From Lingula anatina (lineage: Eukaryota > Brachiopoda > Lingulata > Lingulida > Lingulidae), in contig NW_019775549.1 of assembly GCF_001039355.2 (NCBI RefSeq), positions 283,118 to 329,774 on the forward strand: DNA of 46,657 nucleotides, in the 5' to 3' direction. How positions within the stretch are numbered: the stretch's first letter is position 1; the number at the start of each line of letters is the position of its first letter. Positions 34,101-45,590 of this stretch are shown piece after piece. The notes beneath the pieces were generated by a model. The model was given only the letters and a program-made list of their open reading frames with translations. It was not told where the DNA came from and did not search any database. The position numbers and the translations under genes were made by a program.

Positions 34101-37100
34101 TCAAATTGAGTAGCTGTTAGACCTTGTGGAACAACACCGGTGCCAAAGTAGGTAGAAAGGTAGACAGCTGGCGGTGAAACATATTCCCAAAAACAGTACG
34201 CCCAGCTACAAAACAAAACAAAAAGTGGTTACTATCATGGAAACGAGTCATCATCAAGTTTCTGTTCATCTAGGTATTTCTTCGTGTAAATATATTCCAC
34301 TCTACATGTTTCCATTTCCACAGAAATAAAAAAAAAATCAAGCCAGCCGCCTCACATGCTTGTATTAGTTTAACAATTCGACCACACATTTATGACTTCA
34401 ACTATATCTTTTTACATGTGCCACTTTCACACAAATAAAAAAATGGCCGGCCAATTGTCTAACATGATAGGCTAATTTAGTTAAAGAATTCGGTCACATA
34501 CTTAAGGCTTTATCTCCTTCTCACATGTTAACTAATCTAAGTATACGTAGTTAATAGAATACCACACAAAATGAGCTTTTATTTACATACCCAGAGTGGG
34601 TCACTTTCCAGGCTGTTTTTGTACCAGGAAAATATTGGTAATTCAATAAAGGTCAACAAACTACTGGCGGTGACTTGTATTCCGTAGGTCTTTCCAAAGT
34701 GTTCCTTTGGGAACCTGAGTATTTAATAATACAGGTTTATACAGCGATAAATGTGTCTGTGAGGCACATCCAAATCATTCTAAACAAAATCCAGGAAGAC
34801 ATAACACATATGTTATTGAGCATTGTTTCTTGCTCTCGCGTCTAACACACACACATGTAGGTAAGTCCCCTTAACCAATAGCTACGTGGATGACAGATAC
34901 TATAGTAGTGCGATGGGATATTAATGCTTGGTCATCGCTGTTGCACTGGGGACGAGAGGCAAAATATGTAAAGTAGTGAAAAAATGTTCCTTATGCTGCT
35001 TCTGGCTTAAAACGTTTTGGAAGTGCTGTCATCTCATTAGTACACTATAATTATTATTATTACATATTCATTAAAGGCAACTTAACATGCATTTTTGTAA
35101 ACATCCTTCGACACCATTAAAGCAAGGAAGCTAGCACAAGTAAATACATAGATGGCACTACACAGTGCACTTACGCAGAAACTACGAATGCCAAATGTAC
35201 AGCAAAACTTCCGGTTTTCAATAAGGAATAAAACAAAATGGCCACAGCTTGTATTTCAATGATGGGGGTGATACAAGCTACGGATACAATTACCCCCGGC
35301 AAAATTGTCAGGAAAAATGGAACCACAAAACATTGCCTTCCATCTGAAAATATAATGGTATCTATCTGTGAATCATATGCAAAACCATGCCTACTGTCAA
35401 TATATCGCATTGATTACCAAGATGCAGAGAAGAATAAGGGCCATTTGATGGTACCGGTGTAACGAAACTGAAGGTCCGTGTAACACTAAGTCCGCCCTCC
35501 ATATAGTTATAATGTTTAGGGTTAGTTTGACCAGAGTGGGTCAAAATCTAGGACGTGGCTCACCTGTACAAATGAATGGGAAGCGGACTCTCTGTTATGG
35601 GGGACCCTCTGTCACGTTACACCGGTTACTAAATTTCGATGCAATTGCAATTAAAATCATTAATATGAGTAGTTGATGGACGACATAATTAAATACAAAA
35701 ATAATTAGAATTAATTTTACTTTTATTTTAAGTTCAAATATCATATAAAACGTTGCTTCACACAATCACCTTTACTGTTTGTTTTGGCAACAAGTTTATC
35801 CAACATCAAACCAGTTAGCAAGGCCCAGAACAGAGAACCCACTTGGAACCAGGAAAAAACGTCTGTATACGTGCTGACTGTAACATAATTATGATTAGGT
35901 GAAAAAGATTTCTAATTGTTGCCCTGAGTTTAAATTTTGTAAAGGGATAAGAATAATTAATTGTTTTTAAAAATGACTTCACTGGAGAGTAGATGGTAAA
36001 TTCGCCTCAAGAAGACCAGTTTAGACATCTCGTAATACAGTCTGTCGCACAAAAGCCGCACTTGTGATACGTACAGGGTTCAGCACACGTAATGATAATA
36101 ATTATAAATGAACTGCACTAAAGCACAATCATAGACAGGGGCAAAGAGTGAGAGAAAATAATAGGCAAATAAATATACAGAAATCCAGTGTGACAGGAAT
36201 GGTAGTATGCTAGGAACCATGGTCCGTCCCATTTTACTTAGTACAGGTAAAAGCCGTCCCATATATTTACCCCAATACTCTGACTAACCAAAACATGTAC
36301 TTGTCATACGGAACCCGAACTTTCATTCCTAGGACAACCACTCCTGTCGCACATGTTAAAATTAACATACACGTAATAATGTAATACCTGTACTTTTGTC
36401 ATTGTTACCCAAGTAATTGATGATCGCGTAAAAACATCCTTGGTATGTGACAATGATGGTGTCTAGACATATAAGCCACAGCAATAGCATCCAAAATGTA
36501 GGACTTTTTAGAATCACTAGAGTGCCCTGTCGTAAGCCGGTGTTGGCGCTTTTGTCGTCGTCTTTGCTGACATTTGTTTCTTGTTCGTGTACCGTCTGGG
36601 CAGCTCCGTCAAGGCATGCTCCCTTTTGATTTTCAGTGTTCGTATGCTGAGGACGGGTGCTTATAGTTTCATCATGGTGGTCAATTATTTCATTAGCTTT
36701 CCCCCGGTTTACCTCATCATCAGATGTAACGTTACCTATTAACGTTGGAATGATTTAAATCGAGTATATACAGCTAACCTGGGTATATACAACTAAGCCC
36801 TTATCAAGAATTACTTTTCATTCTAATGGAGCAATATCTAACAAAGTAACTAAAAAAATCTACCAATTAAACATGTTTGAAAACACGTTTTATTTTTGTA
36901 TTGAGCACTCGCATGCGTATTTGTGTACTTTGGGCCTTTTGAATATCAATTAACAAACTTTTGTGTTTATGCCATCATATTGTGAGTTGTATTGTACATG
37001 TATGTGCTGTTGAATAAATCTTACTCCACAAATTTATGCTCACCAAGCTGGTCATCTGTACAAGATTCAGTCACGGCATTTTTATCGACCGCCCCATTAC

Positions 37101-39071
37101 CATTTGTAGAGCTTTGTATGTTTGGTGTTGTGGGGCAGATGTGCCGTTTGCATATCTTAAAACAACAGGCTATGTCAATGTTGTTCCCGTCGTCATCCTG
37201 TCTAGGAGGAAGGGTGAATGTGTTGACAGAAGACATAAGAAGTATGATACCGGCAAAGGTGAACATGCACATCTTGTACGACACTCCTGCCTGATACGCG
37301 ACCTAGAATGGTTTTATATTTTATAGTGAAAAAAATTAGGTTATATATGTTTTCAAAACAATATTCAAGGTAATATTTCAAGCCAGTCAATCAAACAGAG
37401 TCCACATGTATGATAGTTCGACTATACTGCGTACTTACGGCAAAAGCATCTAGATTCGATGCAAGTGAATTTTTTTTGAGAAAATGTGTTCTGTCACTTG
37501 TGCTTTTCCTTGCTTTCTAGCTGTTACTTGATATAATCTTATTCTACCGGATCACTTACAACATCTACTTATAATTTCCCATCAAAGCAGGATATGGTTA
37601 AATATTTTTCAGTTTCAGAATTTATTTTGAATATTTTCGTTGTTGGTGCCTTACCTTCAACAGAACAGGTGCAAAACTACTGACATCAATTGCACCAGAA
37701 AGCAAACACGTGAGCGTTGCCCTTGCTTTTGGAAATAGTATGGCCACCTGGACGTCAGTTACACCCAACTGGAAGCCACCAAGCAGGTGAAATAGTGCTC
37801 CAGGAAATAAAAGCCATTCTGTCCCTTTGAATCAGAAAATATTCAACATTGTTATGTTCCAAGTTCGTGCTAATATTGTTACATGCTCATGAGCATAAAT
37901 CGGTCATTCACTTGTTCTAAAGCCAGTTTTGTAAAATGTCAAACAAAGTGTATCGTTTTGATCCTCCTGCTTTTTGTTGTATTTTAGACTGAGTCCTTTA
38001 AATGTTCGAAATGACACCCGCCATGGTTCTTTAAATAACTACCATTTGAGATATTGCAATAAATTGTGCATATTGCCGTACCTTTTTCGGCTAATGCCAT
38101 CAGCAAAAATCCACCAGAACACAGGCATCTTAAAGGATAAACAGCAAAAAATTATAAGACATGTATGCAATGGTATGTACAATGAAATTAATAACCAACC
38201 TTTCTCACAGATCGCTCATGTATTCTTTGGGTTCTTGTTGATCGTCACATAATACAGTGTATGTCATATTATACAATAATCCACGTAATTGATTTTTTCT
38301 TGTTAAATAACACATTTAAATACTTTCTTAAACCGCCGACATAATCACAAATATACACTTATCCTGACTATAAAATCTGTATTTTTCTCAAGCGAAGCGA
38401 AAAAGTAAAGCCACCATGGAGAATGACTGGTTTGGCACAGTACGCATGCGCACTTTTTCACAAATGAAGATACACAACAAATTTGATTTATAATGAAAAT
38501 TTTAAGTTAAACAATCATGGGAGAAACATTGACAAGCACGTACAAGAAAAAAATCGATCACGCTGATTTTCGACAAGAGCCCTTTTTTTACCCAACAGTG
38601 CTTACAGTAACTTTGAAGTAAAATGCTTGTGTAGTTTCGAGGACTAAAAAATAACATAATTACAGTCAAATTAAGCGTATTGCTACACACAATATATACT
38701 TACATACATAGGATCCTCACACAAACTGTACCGCAGTGATCATAGATATACCCAAGCACAAGAAGAGCCGCTAAACCGAACATAGCTATCGTGTAAACTA
38801 AGTTTAGCATCTCTTCTTGCTCAGTACACTTATGAAGGAAGCTAGTATCGGTCTTTTCTTGCGTGAAATTCCCAAAAACAACACAGGCATGATTACTACT
38901 GTTAATGCTAGCTTTGTCTCCAGTATCAAACTGGCAATGGGACACGTAAAATCCCTCCTCTGTGAAGATGTACATAAATGCTGGCCATCCTAACAGTGTG
39001 GCGGAGTATATAGCAGCCTCCAAGATACCCAAGGTGGTGCAAAATAGTTTCCAACACGTTGAACGTGCCAT
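34101..39071 (-). CDS. SLC43-like: SLC43-family transporter, copy 5
   Basis: Complete nine-exon gene, 565 aa. Exons: 38704-39071, 38082-38128, 37655-37824, 37044-37302, 36388-36735, 35770-35877, 35175-35343, 34591-34714, 34101-34205. I start at the ATG at 39071 because it aligns with the start of every paralogue; the in-frame codon nine bases upstream is TTG. Exon 4 begins VAYQAGVSYK instead of MAYQAGVSYK, which shows this Met is internal in the other copies too. The outer loop is the most diverged of the array (SHCQFDT...ACVVFGNFTQ) yet keeps the Cys spacing before TEQEE. Exon 6 encodes DVFSWFQVGSLFWALLTG, exon 7 VVPFFLTILPGVIVSVAC, exon 9 a TM12 followed by a Cys/Arg/Ser tail. Intron 6 carries a MITE at 35453-35626. 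No lesions seen. Substrate unknown. Confidence 0.88.
35453..35626. mobile_element. MITE with ACCGGTGTAACG ends
   Basis: Begins ACCGGTGTAACG and ends CGTTACACCGGT; the inverted ends continue with GGTCC matches for about 26 bp. It is 174 bp and non-coding, in intron 6 of copy 5. The interior carries the dispersed GGGTCAAAATCTAGGA motif seen in other spacers. Part of its end recurs near 23512-23560. Confidence 0.75.
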
Positions 39072-40425
39072 GTCGCCCAACAGATATGTAAATGAGTTAG
39101 TATGCTAATTTGGTATGTACCCGCGTAACTTATAGTAATACATGCACCTACTCAGGTACACTAAGATAAGTAACATGCTTGTATTACATGTTGTACTTGG
39201 TACAGTTATTGGCGTGCTTTGGCGTCTTATTTGACTCACACAGCAACCTTCCATAAGTTATTACTTACATATTATATCCTTATTTAAAAATTGAGAACTT
39301 GGATGCAACATATTTAAATATTCATTGTCAGAAAGGTCAGGAATGCGCAATGATTTAAAGTAAATGGCTATGCAAAGTGCTATTAGGGACGACGTAAAAC
39401 AGGTCTACTTACAGATAGGATAAATGGTCTACTTTCTCCAACGTCACCAGCACACACAGTACTGGAGTGGATAACAGATTCCATAAGGTCTGACCGAAAA
39501 GTACGTTTAGAAATGAACATGCTATTCCAATTTGACAATTGAAAAATGATTGGAGTGTTTTAAACCCCAAGTAACTACTTTTGGGCCCTTTGCTATCACA
39601 TTCCTTGTTTCTATGTCATGATTTGAAAACTTAAAGACTGAGACCGGAACATTTTCATACCACTGTGGTGAGTTGGTCAGTCAAAAGGAGCGGTTAAATT
39701 GCGACATCCTTGCTTGTGACTTTCTTAAACAAAATCTATAAACATGAACTACACCTGTTATTATGGAAATGGTCTGAAGCGATATCGATGGAAACCATAT
39801 AGACTAGCAAATTTATTCTGGAGTAAGGTATACCCTTTTCAGTATCTTAATACTGTCAGTGCCACATAAATATTCAAGGGCCGAACGAAGTCTTCCAATA
39901 TACGACCTCTACACACGAGTGATCTGTCTAAAACACGCACCGTGGTATAGAAAATGCCGCCCTTCCCCCTCTGAGAGACAGAGAGAGAGAGAGAGAGAGA
40001 ACATGCTACAAATGCTACAGAATATACATACGTATTTGATGCAATTACACATGTTAACTTTGGGAGAAGCGATGAAACATACTATTTAACTACGTGTGCA
40101 TGTTACAGTTATCCTTTTGACTTAAAGATGCCTCAATTAATTTGGCCACATACATGAATATAGGCCACATGAGGTTATCTTTCCCTTATATATACGTAAA
40201 AGAATTTCTATCGATTGGCGTGTCTCATGTATTCATCGTGAGCGATAAAAATGTATACACGCAATTCCCGTTTAAGGATAGGATGCATAATTATATCAAT
40301 CTATAGTAACTAAGAATTTTAAGTGTATCATCCGGTTGCGAGAGTAGCGACATCTACACTTCCTCACTCGTCTAATCCAGTGATGCCACCACATCATCAC
40401 CATTGACAAAGTTCTTGGCTGTTAT
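39072..40425. other. Intergenic spacer between copies 5 and 6
   Basis: 5' flank of copy 5 and 3' flank of copy 6. Apart from a (GA)n run near 39973-40001 I recognise no gene, RNA or transposon. Confidence 0.6.
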
Positions 40426-40534
40426 CTAATGCGTACTGCTGTTAGAGATCGTCGAGCGACACCGACGCCAAAGGAGGTAGAAAGGCAAACAGCTGGCAGT
40501 GAGACATATCCCAATGAACAATACTCCCAACTGC

Positions 40535-40573
<39 letters not shown>

Positions 40574-43500
40574 CGCGATTTATTAATTTATTTCAGCTAG
40601 AGAACTCACAGAGTTGGTTCGATCTACGAAGATCGATGGTGATTATGGGAATGGGGTCTTACACAGTCTATACCTACTTTCATTTCTTTCCATTTACCTT
40701 ATCTAATAGAAAGCGATTATACAAGCAAATATCTCCGTACATACCCAGAGTGGGTCACTTTGGAGGCTGTGCTTGTACCAGGAAAATATCGGATAATGAA
40801 TAAAGTTAAACGCACTGCTTACGGCATATTGTAGCCCGTATGTCTTGCCAAAATGCTCTCTCGGAAACCTACAAATTGAGTGTTTTGCCGGTAAAGGTGA
40901 GTTCATCATCTACAATTTGTATGCACGATTTTACTTAACTTACGTATATGTTTACAAAATACCTCACATGATACTCTGTAGTTATTCTCGTTGAATCTTT
41001 CTTAAACGATTACTTTTGGGCAGTATATTTATACTTTTTAGAGGTACATGTACATGTACATGGTTAAATCAAAGTTTACTTACGTTGAGGCCACAAATGC
41101 CATATGCACGGCGTAACTCCCGGTTTTCAAAACGGAGTGAGACAAAATGGCCACAAACTGTAGCTCGATAATGGGGATGATAGAGGCAATTGATACAATT
41201 AATCCTGCCAAAACCGTCAGGAAAAATGGAACCATGAAGCATCCTCCTTTGTCTGGAAAATGGAGAAGCATTCCCACGTGATTCATGCGGGTCTTCAATA
41301 GCTTGTATGGGCATTGATTCATATTTAATACAAATGTGTAGGCAATAGCATGAACAATTTTTAGCATTTTGTTGGAAGACGAAATCACAAATAAAATCTA
41401 CAATACAAACACAGTTTCACCTATAGCTCAATTTGTATCTTATTCTTGATTATTACCGTCTTTGGTTGTCCTGGCAACAAGTTTATCCAGCATCAAACCA
41501 GCCAACAATGCCCAGAACAGAGAACCCACTTGGAACCAAGAATACACGTCCGTATACGTACTTACTGAAACAGAATAACGATTCCTTGTTGTTCCTCTGA
41601 GTCGTAATAACTTTAAGATTAAAATGGGAATTGACATCAAGGAGAAAGGGACACACATACACACACACATACACAGCGAGCGAGAGAGAGGGAGAGAGAA
41701 GAGATCGAGAGAGAGATCATACATAAATCTCGTGTTAATAATATACACTTAAATGGATTACCTTTACTTTTGTCATCTTTTCCGTAGTAATTGATAATCG
41801 CGTAAAAACTCCCTTGATATGTAATAATAAGGGCGTCCTGGCATAAAAGCCACAGCAACAGCACCCAGAATGTGGGGATTTTGAATATAACTAGAGTACC
41901 ATAGAGTAAACCGGAGTTTGTGTTCTTGGTGTCGTCTTTGCTTATAGAGTTTTCTACTACCATATGGGAACTTCCGTCGACACACGTTTCATCATGATTG
42001 ACATTGTCCTTATGTTGGCAACAGGTAATATCCTCAAGATAATGTTGACCATCAACTTCTTTGGCTCTCTCCTGAGGTGCCTTCCCGCCTGCTTTACCGT
42101 TACTTATCAAGGCGGGAATGACAATTTCCATGGAATGAACATCGCATGTTTCCTGGTTTATTGGGCAGAATGGTTCCAATGTTGGAGTTAAGTTTACATT
42201 ATCAGGCACGTATGCTGCGTTTGACCAACCTTGTTCCATGGTTAGGTACTCATTACTTATTTCGTTGGTAGCGGATTCGTACACGGCAGTTTCATCGACG
42301 TTTGTACCAGTTCCGTTGTTTGGTTTCGGGGGTATATTTGCACTGCATAGCCGTTTGCGTATCTTTAAGCAACAAGTATTATCCATATTATTCCCGTCGT
42401 CATCCTGTCTAGGTGGAAGGGTGATTGTGTTGACAGAAGACATAAGAAGTATGATACCGGTAAAGGTGAACATGCACGTCTTGTACGACACTCCTGCCTG
42501 GTACGCCATCTGAAATTTTATAAAGAATTTAAAATATTTGACAAAACAAAAATTTAAGTCAGTCAAATTGGTTGCTGTGTCATATATTACTACATATACT
42601 ACTTATTAGCACTCAGCAAATGCTTCGAGATGCATAGCAGTCCATCGTCATCCTTTGCTTTTTTGATCAATCTTTTAACGGAAGAAGAGTCGCTTTTGAC
42701 ATGTCTTCCATTATTACTTGACTTTACTAAATGTTGGTGTTATAATAACAGTGTACTGTTTTGTTACATCAAAACGGGATTTGTGTAAGTGATCTTCATT
42801 TTCGCAATATTTATTATAAAAATTTACACAAAGACGGGCCGCACTCACTACCCCAAGTGTTGTATCCTAGTTTTTGTTAGGGGTATTACTTTTATTACTG
42901 TAGGGACAAAACCGCTGGCGTCTGAGGCACCGGAAATCAAACAGGTGAGTGTTGCTTGTGCCTTGGGAAATAACACGGCCACCTGGACGTCAGTTACTGT
43001 CAACTGGAAGCCGCCAAGCAGGTGAAATACAGCCCCAGGGAAAAGGAGCCATTCTGTTCCTATAAAATTGAAAATGTACAATATTTCCTGATTTTCCCAA
43101 TCCATTTTATGTGTCGGTTTGTACCCAGAATACTTGTTTTTTAAGGTTCTTTTCTAGGCCATGTTAACATCATAGGCAGAGTTCAGGACTGTCGAATGAT
43201 TATGTTACCTGTCTTAATAATAAACGTGGAATTTTGCCATAGATATTTCCGTAAGTTAAACTTCTTATATTATTCAAATAGGTGCTGTGGGGGATCTCCT
43301 TACCTCTCTCTGCTAATGCCATCAACAGAAACCCACCAGCACACAGGGATCTTAAAGAAAACAGCAAGGATTTTAAAAATGCCACGATGCGTAACCTTTA
43401 ATGTGACCCATTAATATCCCATCGGTCCTCGTAGATCGATCTAACTCCGTGGGGACTGTCGCTGAATGCAATCAGTTTAACAGATAAACACGCCTCCTTT

Positions 43501-45590
43501 TTGTGTTGAGAAGTATACGGAAAAGGTGGTGATTATACGAGTACATGTACGTAAGAGACGTGATATTCAGTTAAGCTTTTTGCACTCAGCGAGACTTCCG
43601 TAAGTTATATATATTCTGTGTCGATTCCCAGTACGTACATCGTTCGAGTATTAAGTTCGTACATGTGATTTAGTACCCTCTACAAGATTTGACCGGCAAA
43701 CACAGAACGTAGTGAAAACACCATAAAACACCACCAATAATTCCGTTTTGATTTCAGAAAATGTGAAAGTGTGTTTTTAATGTTTTAAAAGATGTCACAA
43801 AAAAACATGCAATCTGTAAGAAAGCGTAATTAAAACACTTCCCAATAATGCTAGCTGTGATTATGCTTCAAAATTGTTTGAAGTCGTGAAAGTGTACTTT
43901 TAAAGAAGTTTGTCTACATTAAGGTAACTCGTTTATAAACACCATTAATAATGCATACACAGCATAAAACTTAAATAAATAGTTCATTAACAAAATTAAT
44001 GTGTGCATAGCATCACACCTCAGTTAAGCTACCGATTTTTTAGACTATGTAACAAACCCTATAAACATGCAACGATGAGCCGTAGGACTGGTGGGTCACC
44101 GTGAAGTTTAAGACCCCATTTCCAGACATTATATCGATCTACTTTAGATCGACCTAACTCCCTGGGGGTTTACGCTAAATAGCTGTCAGCCGGGCGGACA
44201 CGAAAGTTAATTACACCCTTACAGCTTGTAGTAGGCGGGACGGACATTTAAGCTGGATTATCTGACAGTAATCTAGTGAGACTCCCCGCGGGGATAGATC
44301 GGTCTAAAAGCTCTGGGAATACAGCCTAAGTTACAATTTAACATCGTCCTCTGCTATTATATTTAGATACAATGGCTATATCTGTGGTTGTTTCACAGAG
44401 GATGAAGTTTATTTAATTGGACTTCATCCTGTGGGGAACAAACACAGATATAGTCAATGACATCAAGCGATGTCAGCTGAAACCACGGCAAAACAAGTCT
44501 TTGTTTTATCTTTGTGACATTTGACAAAATTTGTTCCTGTGTGAACAAGTACAAAGTTTTTAGATTTAAAACAATAATATAAAGAAGTTTAAGCCATACC
44601 GTTAAGATTAAAATATTTTAAATCCGTCGTAACAGGTCAATTGTAAATGTAACTGTGAAAATGAGAACCTTGGGGTTTTCATTCTGTATGTTAAGACACC
44701 AAATCCCGCGACGCAACAACACCAAAAGTCATAGGAAGGGGTTTACACAGACATAAGATTTTTTATGTGAAGGAGGGACAGAGCGCCTACTTCAATGAAA
44801 TGTTTCGGTATTTAAACAAACTATAAAGCTAGCAAATGTTAAATGCATTTATAATATCAATAAATTGTAAAATGAACGCCGTTCTGACTAAGCTATTTTA
44901 GAACACCACTATAATACATGTATGTTTATGATATTTAAAATGTTATGTTAAAACATTTAGTAATGTGTTTACGCATGGCACCCTTCCAGCTGGTACAAAA
45001 TCGGTCGTAGGGTATTTGACCAAACATCGGAACACAACCTTGTTCAAACTGGGCAAGCAGCTAGATGGGACCCTATAGTACGAGTACGTTTTAGTTTGTG
45101 TGTCGTAAGAGAGAGAGAAAGAGAGAGAGAGAGGGAGATGGGGATAGAGCACAAAGAAGACGAAGCTGTCATTGTCGATGTACCATAACGGCCACCATAA
45201 ATACATTGTTATACATAATGACATTATATTTATTACTTACATAGAAAGGATCCTCACGCAAACTAGCCCGCAGTGGTCATAGACATAACCAAGCACGGGA
45301 GTGGACACCAAGCCGACCATTGCAACCGTGTAAACTAGGTTCAGCATCTCTTCTTGCTCCGCGCACTTTTGAACACGGTCCTTGCCTGGTGTTTCTAGGG
45401 TGCAGTTTCCAAGACCTTTGCAATCGGAGCCATTGGCAGTTGAATCAAAAGAACAGCGATCATCGTAAAATCGTTCCTCGATGAATACGTAGACGAAAGC
45501 AGGCCACCCAAATAACGTGAAGGTGTAGATGACAGCCTCTAAGATCCCCAAGAGGGCACGGAAGAGTTTCCAACATGTTGCTCGTGTCAT
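40426..45590 (-). CDS. SLC43-like: SLC43-family transporter, copy 6, with fused exon 4/5
   Basis: Eight-exon gene, about 606 aa, ATG at 45590, TAG at 40426-40428. Exons: 45241-45590, 43304-43350, 42890-43059, 41762-42509, 41457-41564, 41084-41252, 40745-40868, 40426-40530. The 748-bp exon replaces exons 4 and 5 of the paralogues and is open throughout, ending in the right phase. The usual donor (G|GTGAG) reads AATGAG and the usual acceptor (ATAG|GT) reads ATAAGT, so about 49 extra codons enlarge the cytoplasmic loop between TM6 and TM7. Other family features are kept: GWPAFVYVFIEERF, AVLFPKAQATLTC, DVYSWFQVGSLFWALLAG, VVPFFLTVLAGLIVSIAS, FPREHFGKTYGLQ, LGVLFIGICLTASCLP. It is the most diverged copy. 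The acceptor tract of exon 9 is an (ATT)n microsatellite. Substrate unknown. Confidence 0.86.
40534..40573. repeat. (AAT)n microsatellite forming the exon 9 acceptor tract of copy 6
   Basis: On the transcribed minus strand an (ATT)n run leads straight into GCAG and exon 9. It therefore occupies the place of the usual pyrimidine tract. Confidence 0.9.
41650..41718. repeat. Compound (CA)n (GA)n microsatellite
   Basis: CACA runs followed by GAGA runs in intron 5 of copy 6, immediately downstream of the fused exon. The open frame of the fused exon formally runs on into it, but the splice donor at 41756-41761 ends the exon. Confidence 0.9.
43420..43500. mobile_element. Fragment of foldback MITE family B in intron 1 of copy 6
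   Basis: CGTAGATCGATCTAACTCCG followed by GCTGAATGCAATCAG. Comparable half-elements lie in intron 2 of copy 3 (21535-21600) and copy 4 (29250-29312). Confidence 0.5.
44112..44329. mobile_element. Foldback MITE family B copy in intron 1 of copy 6
   Basis: It shares CGACCTAACTCCCTGGG, TTACAGCTT.TAGTAGGCGGGAC and GACAGTAATCTAGTGAGACT with 23586-23810 in the same order. The inverted ends with ATCGATCT and GATCGGTCT are degenerate. Flanking intron sequence 43500-45240 is otherwise AT-rich with nothing recognised apart from a (GA)n run near 45104-45138. Confidence 0.7.

Noticed and set aside
39072-39080. Upstream start of copy 5 at the codon nine bases before the ATG
   Set aside because: That codon is TTG; the ATG at 39071 aligns with all paralogues.
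44943-45224. 93-codon minus-strand frame in intron 1 of copy 6
   Set aside because: It runs through the (GA)n tract (Ser/Leu-rich), has no family match and is not joined to the gene by splice sites.
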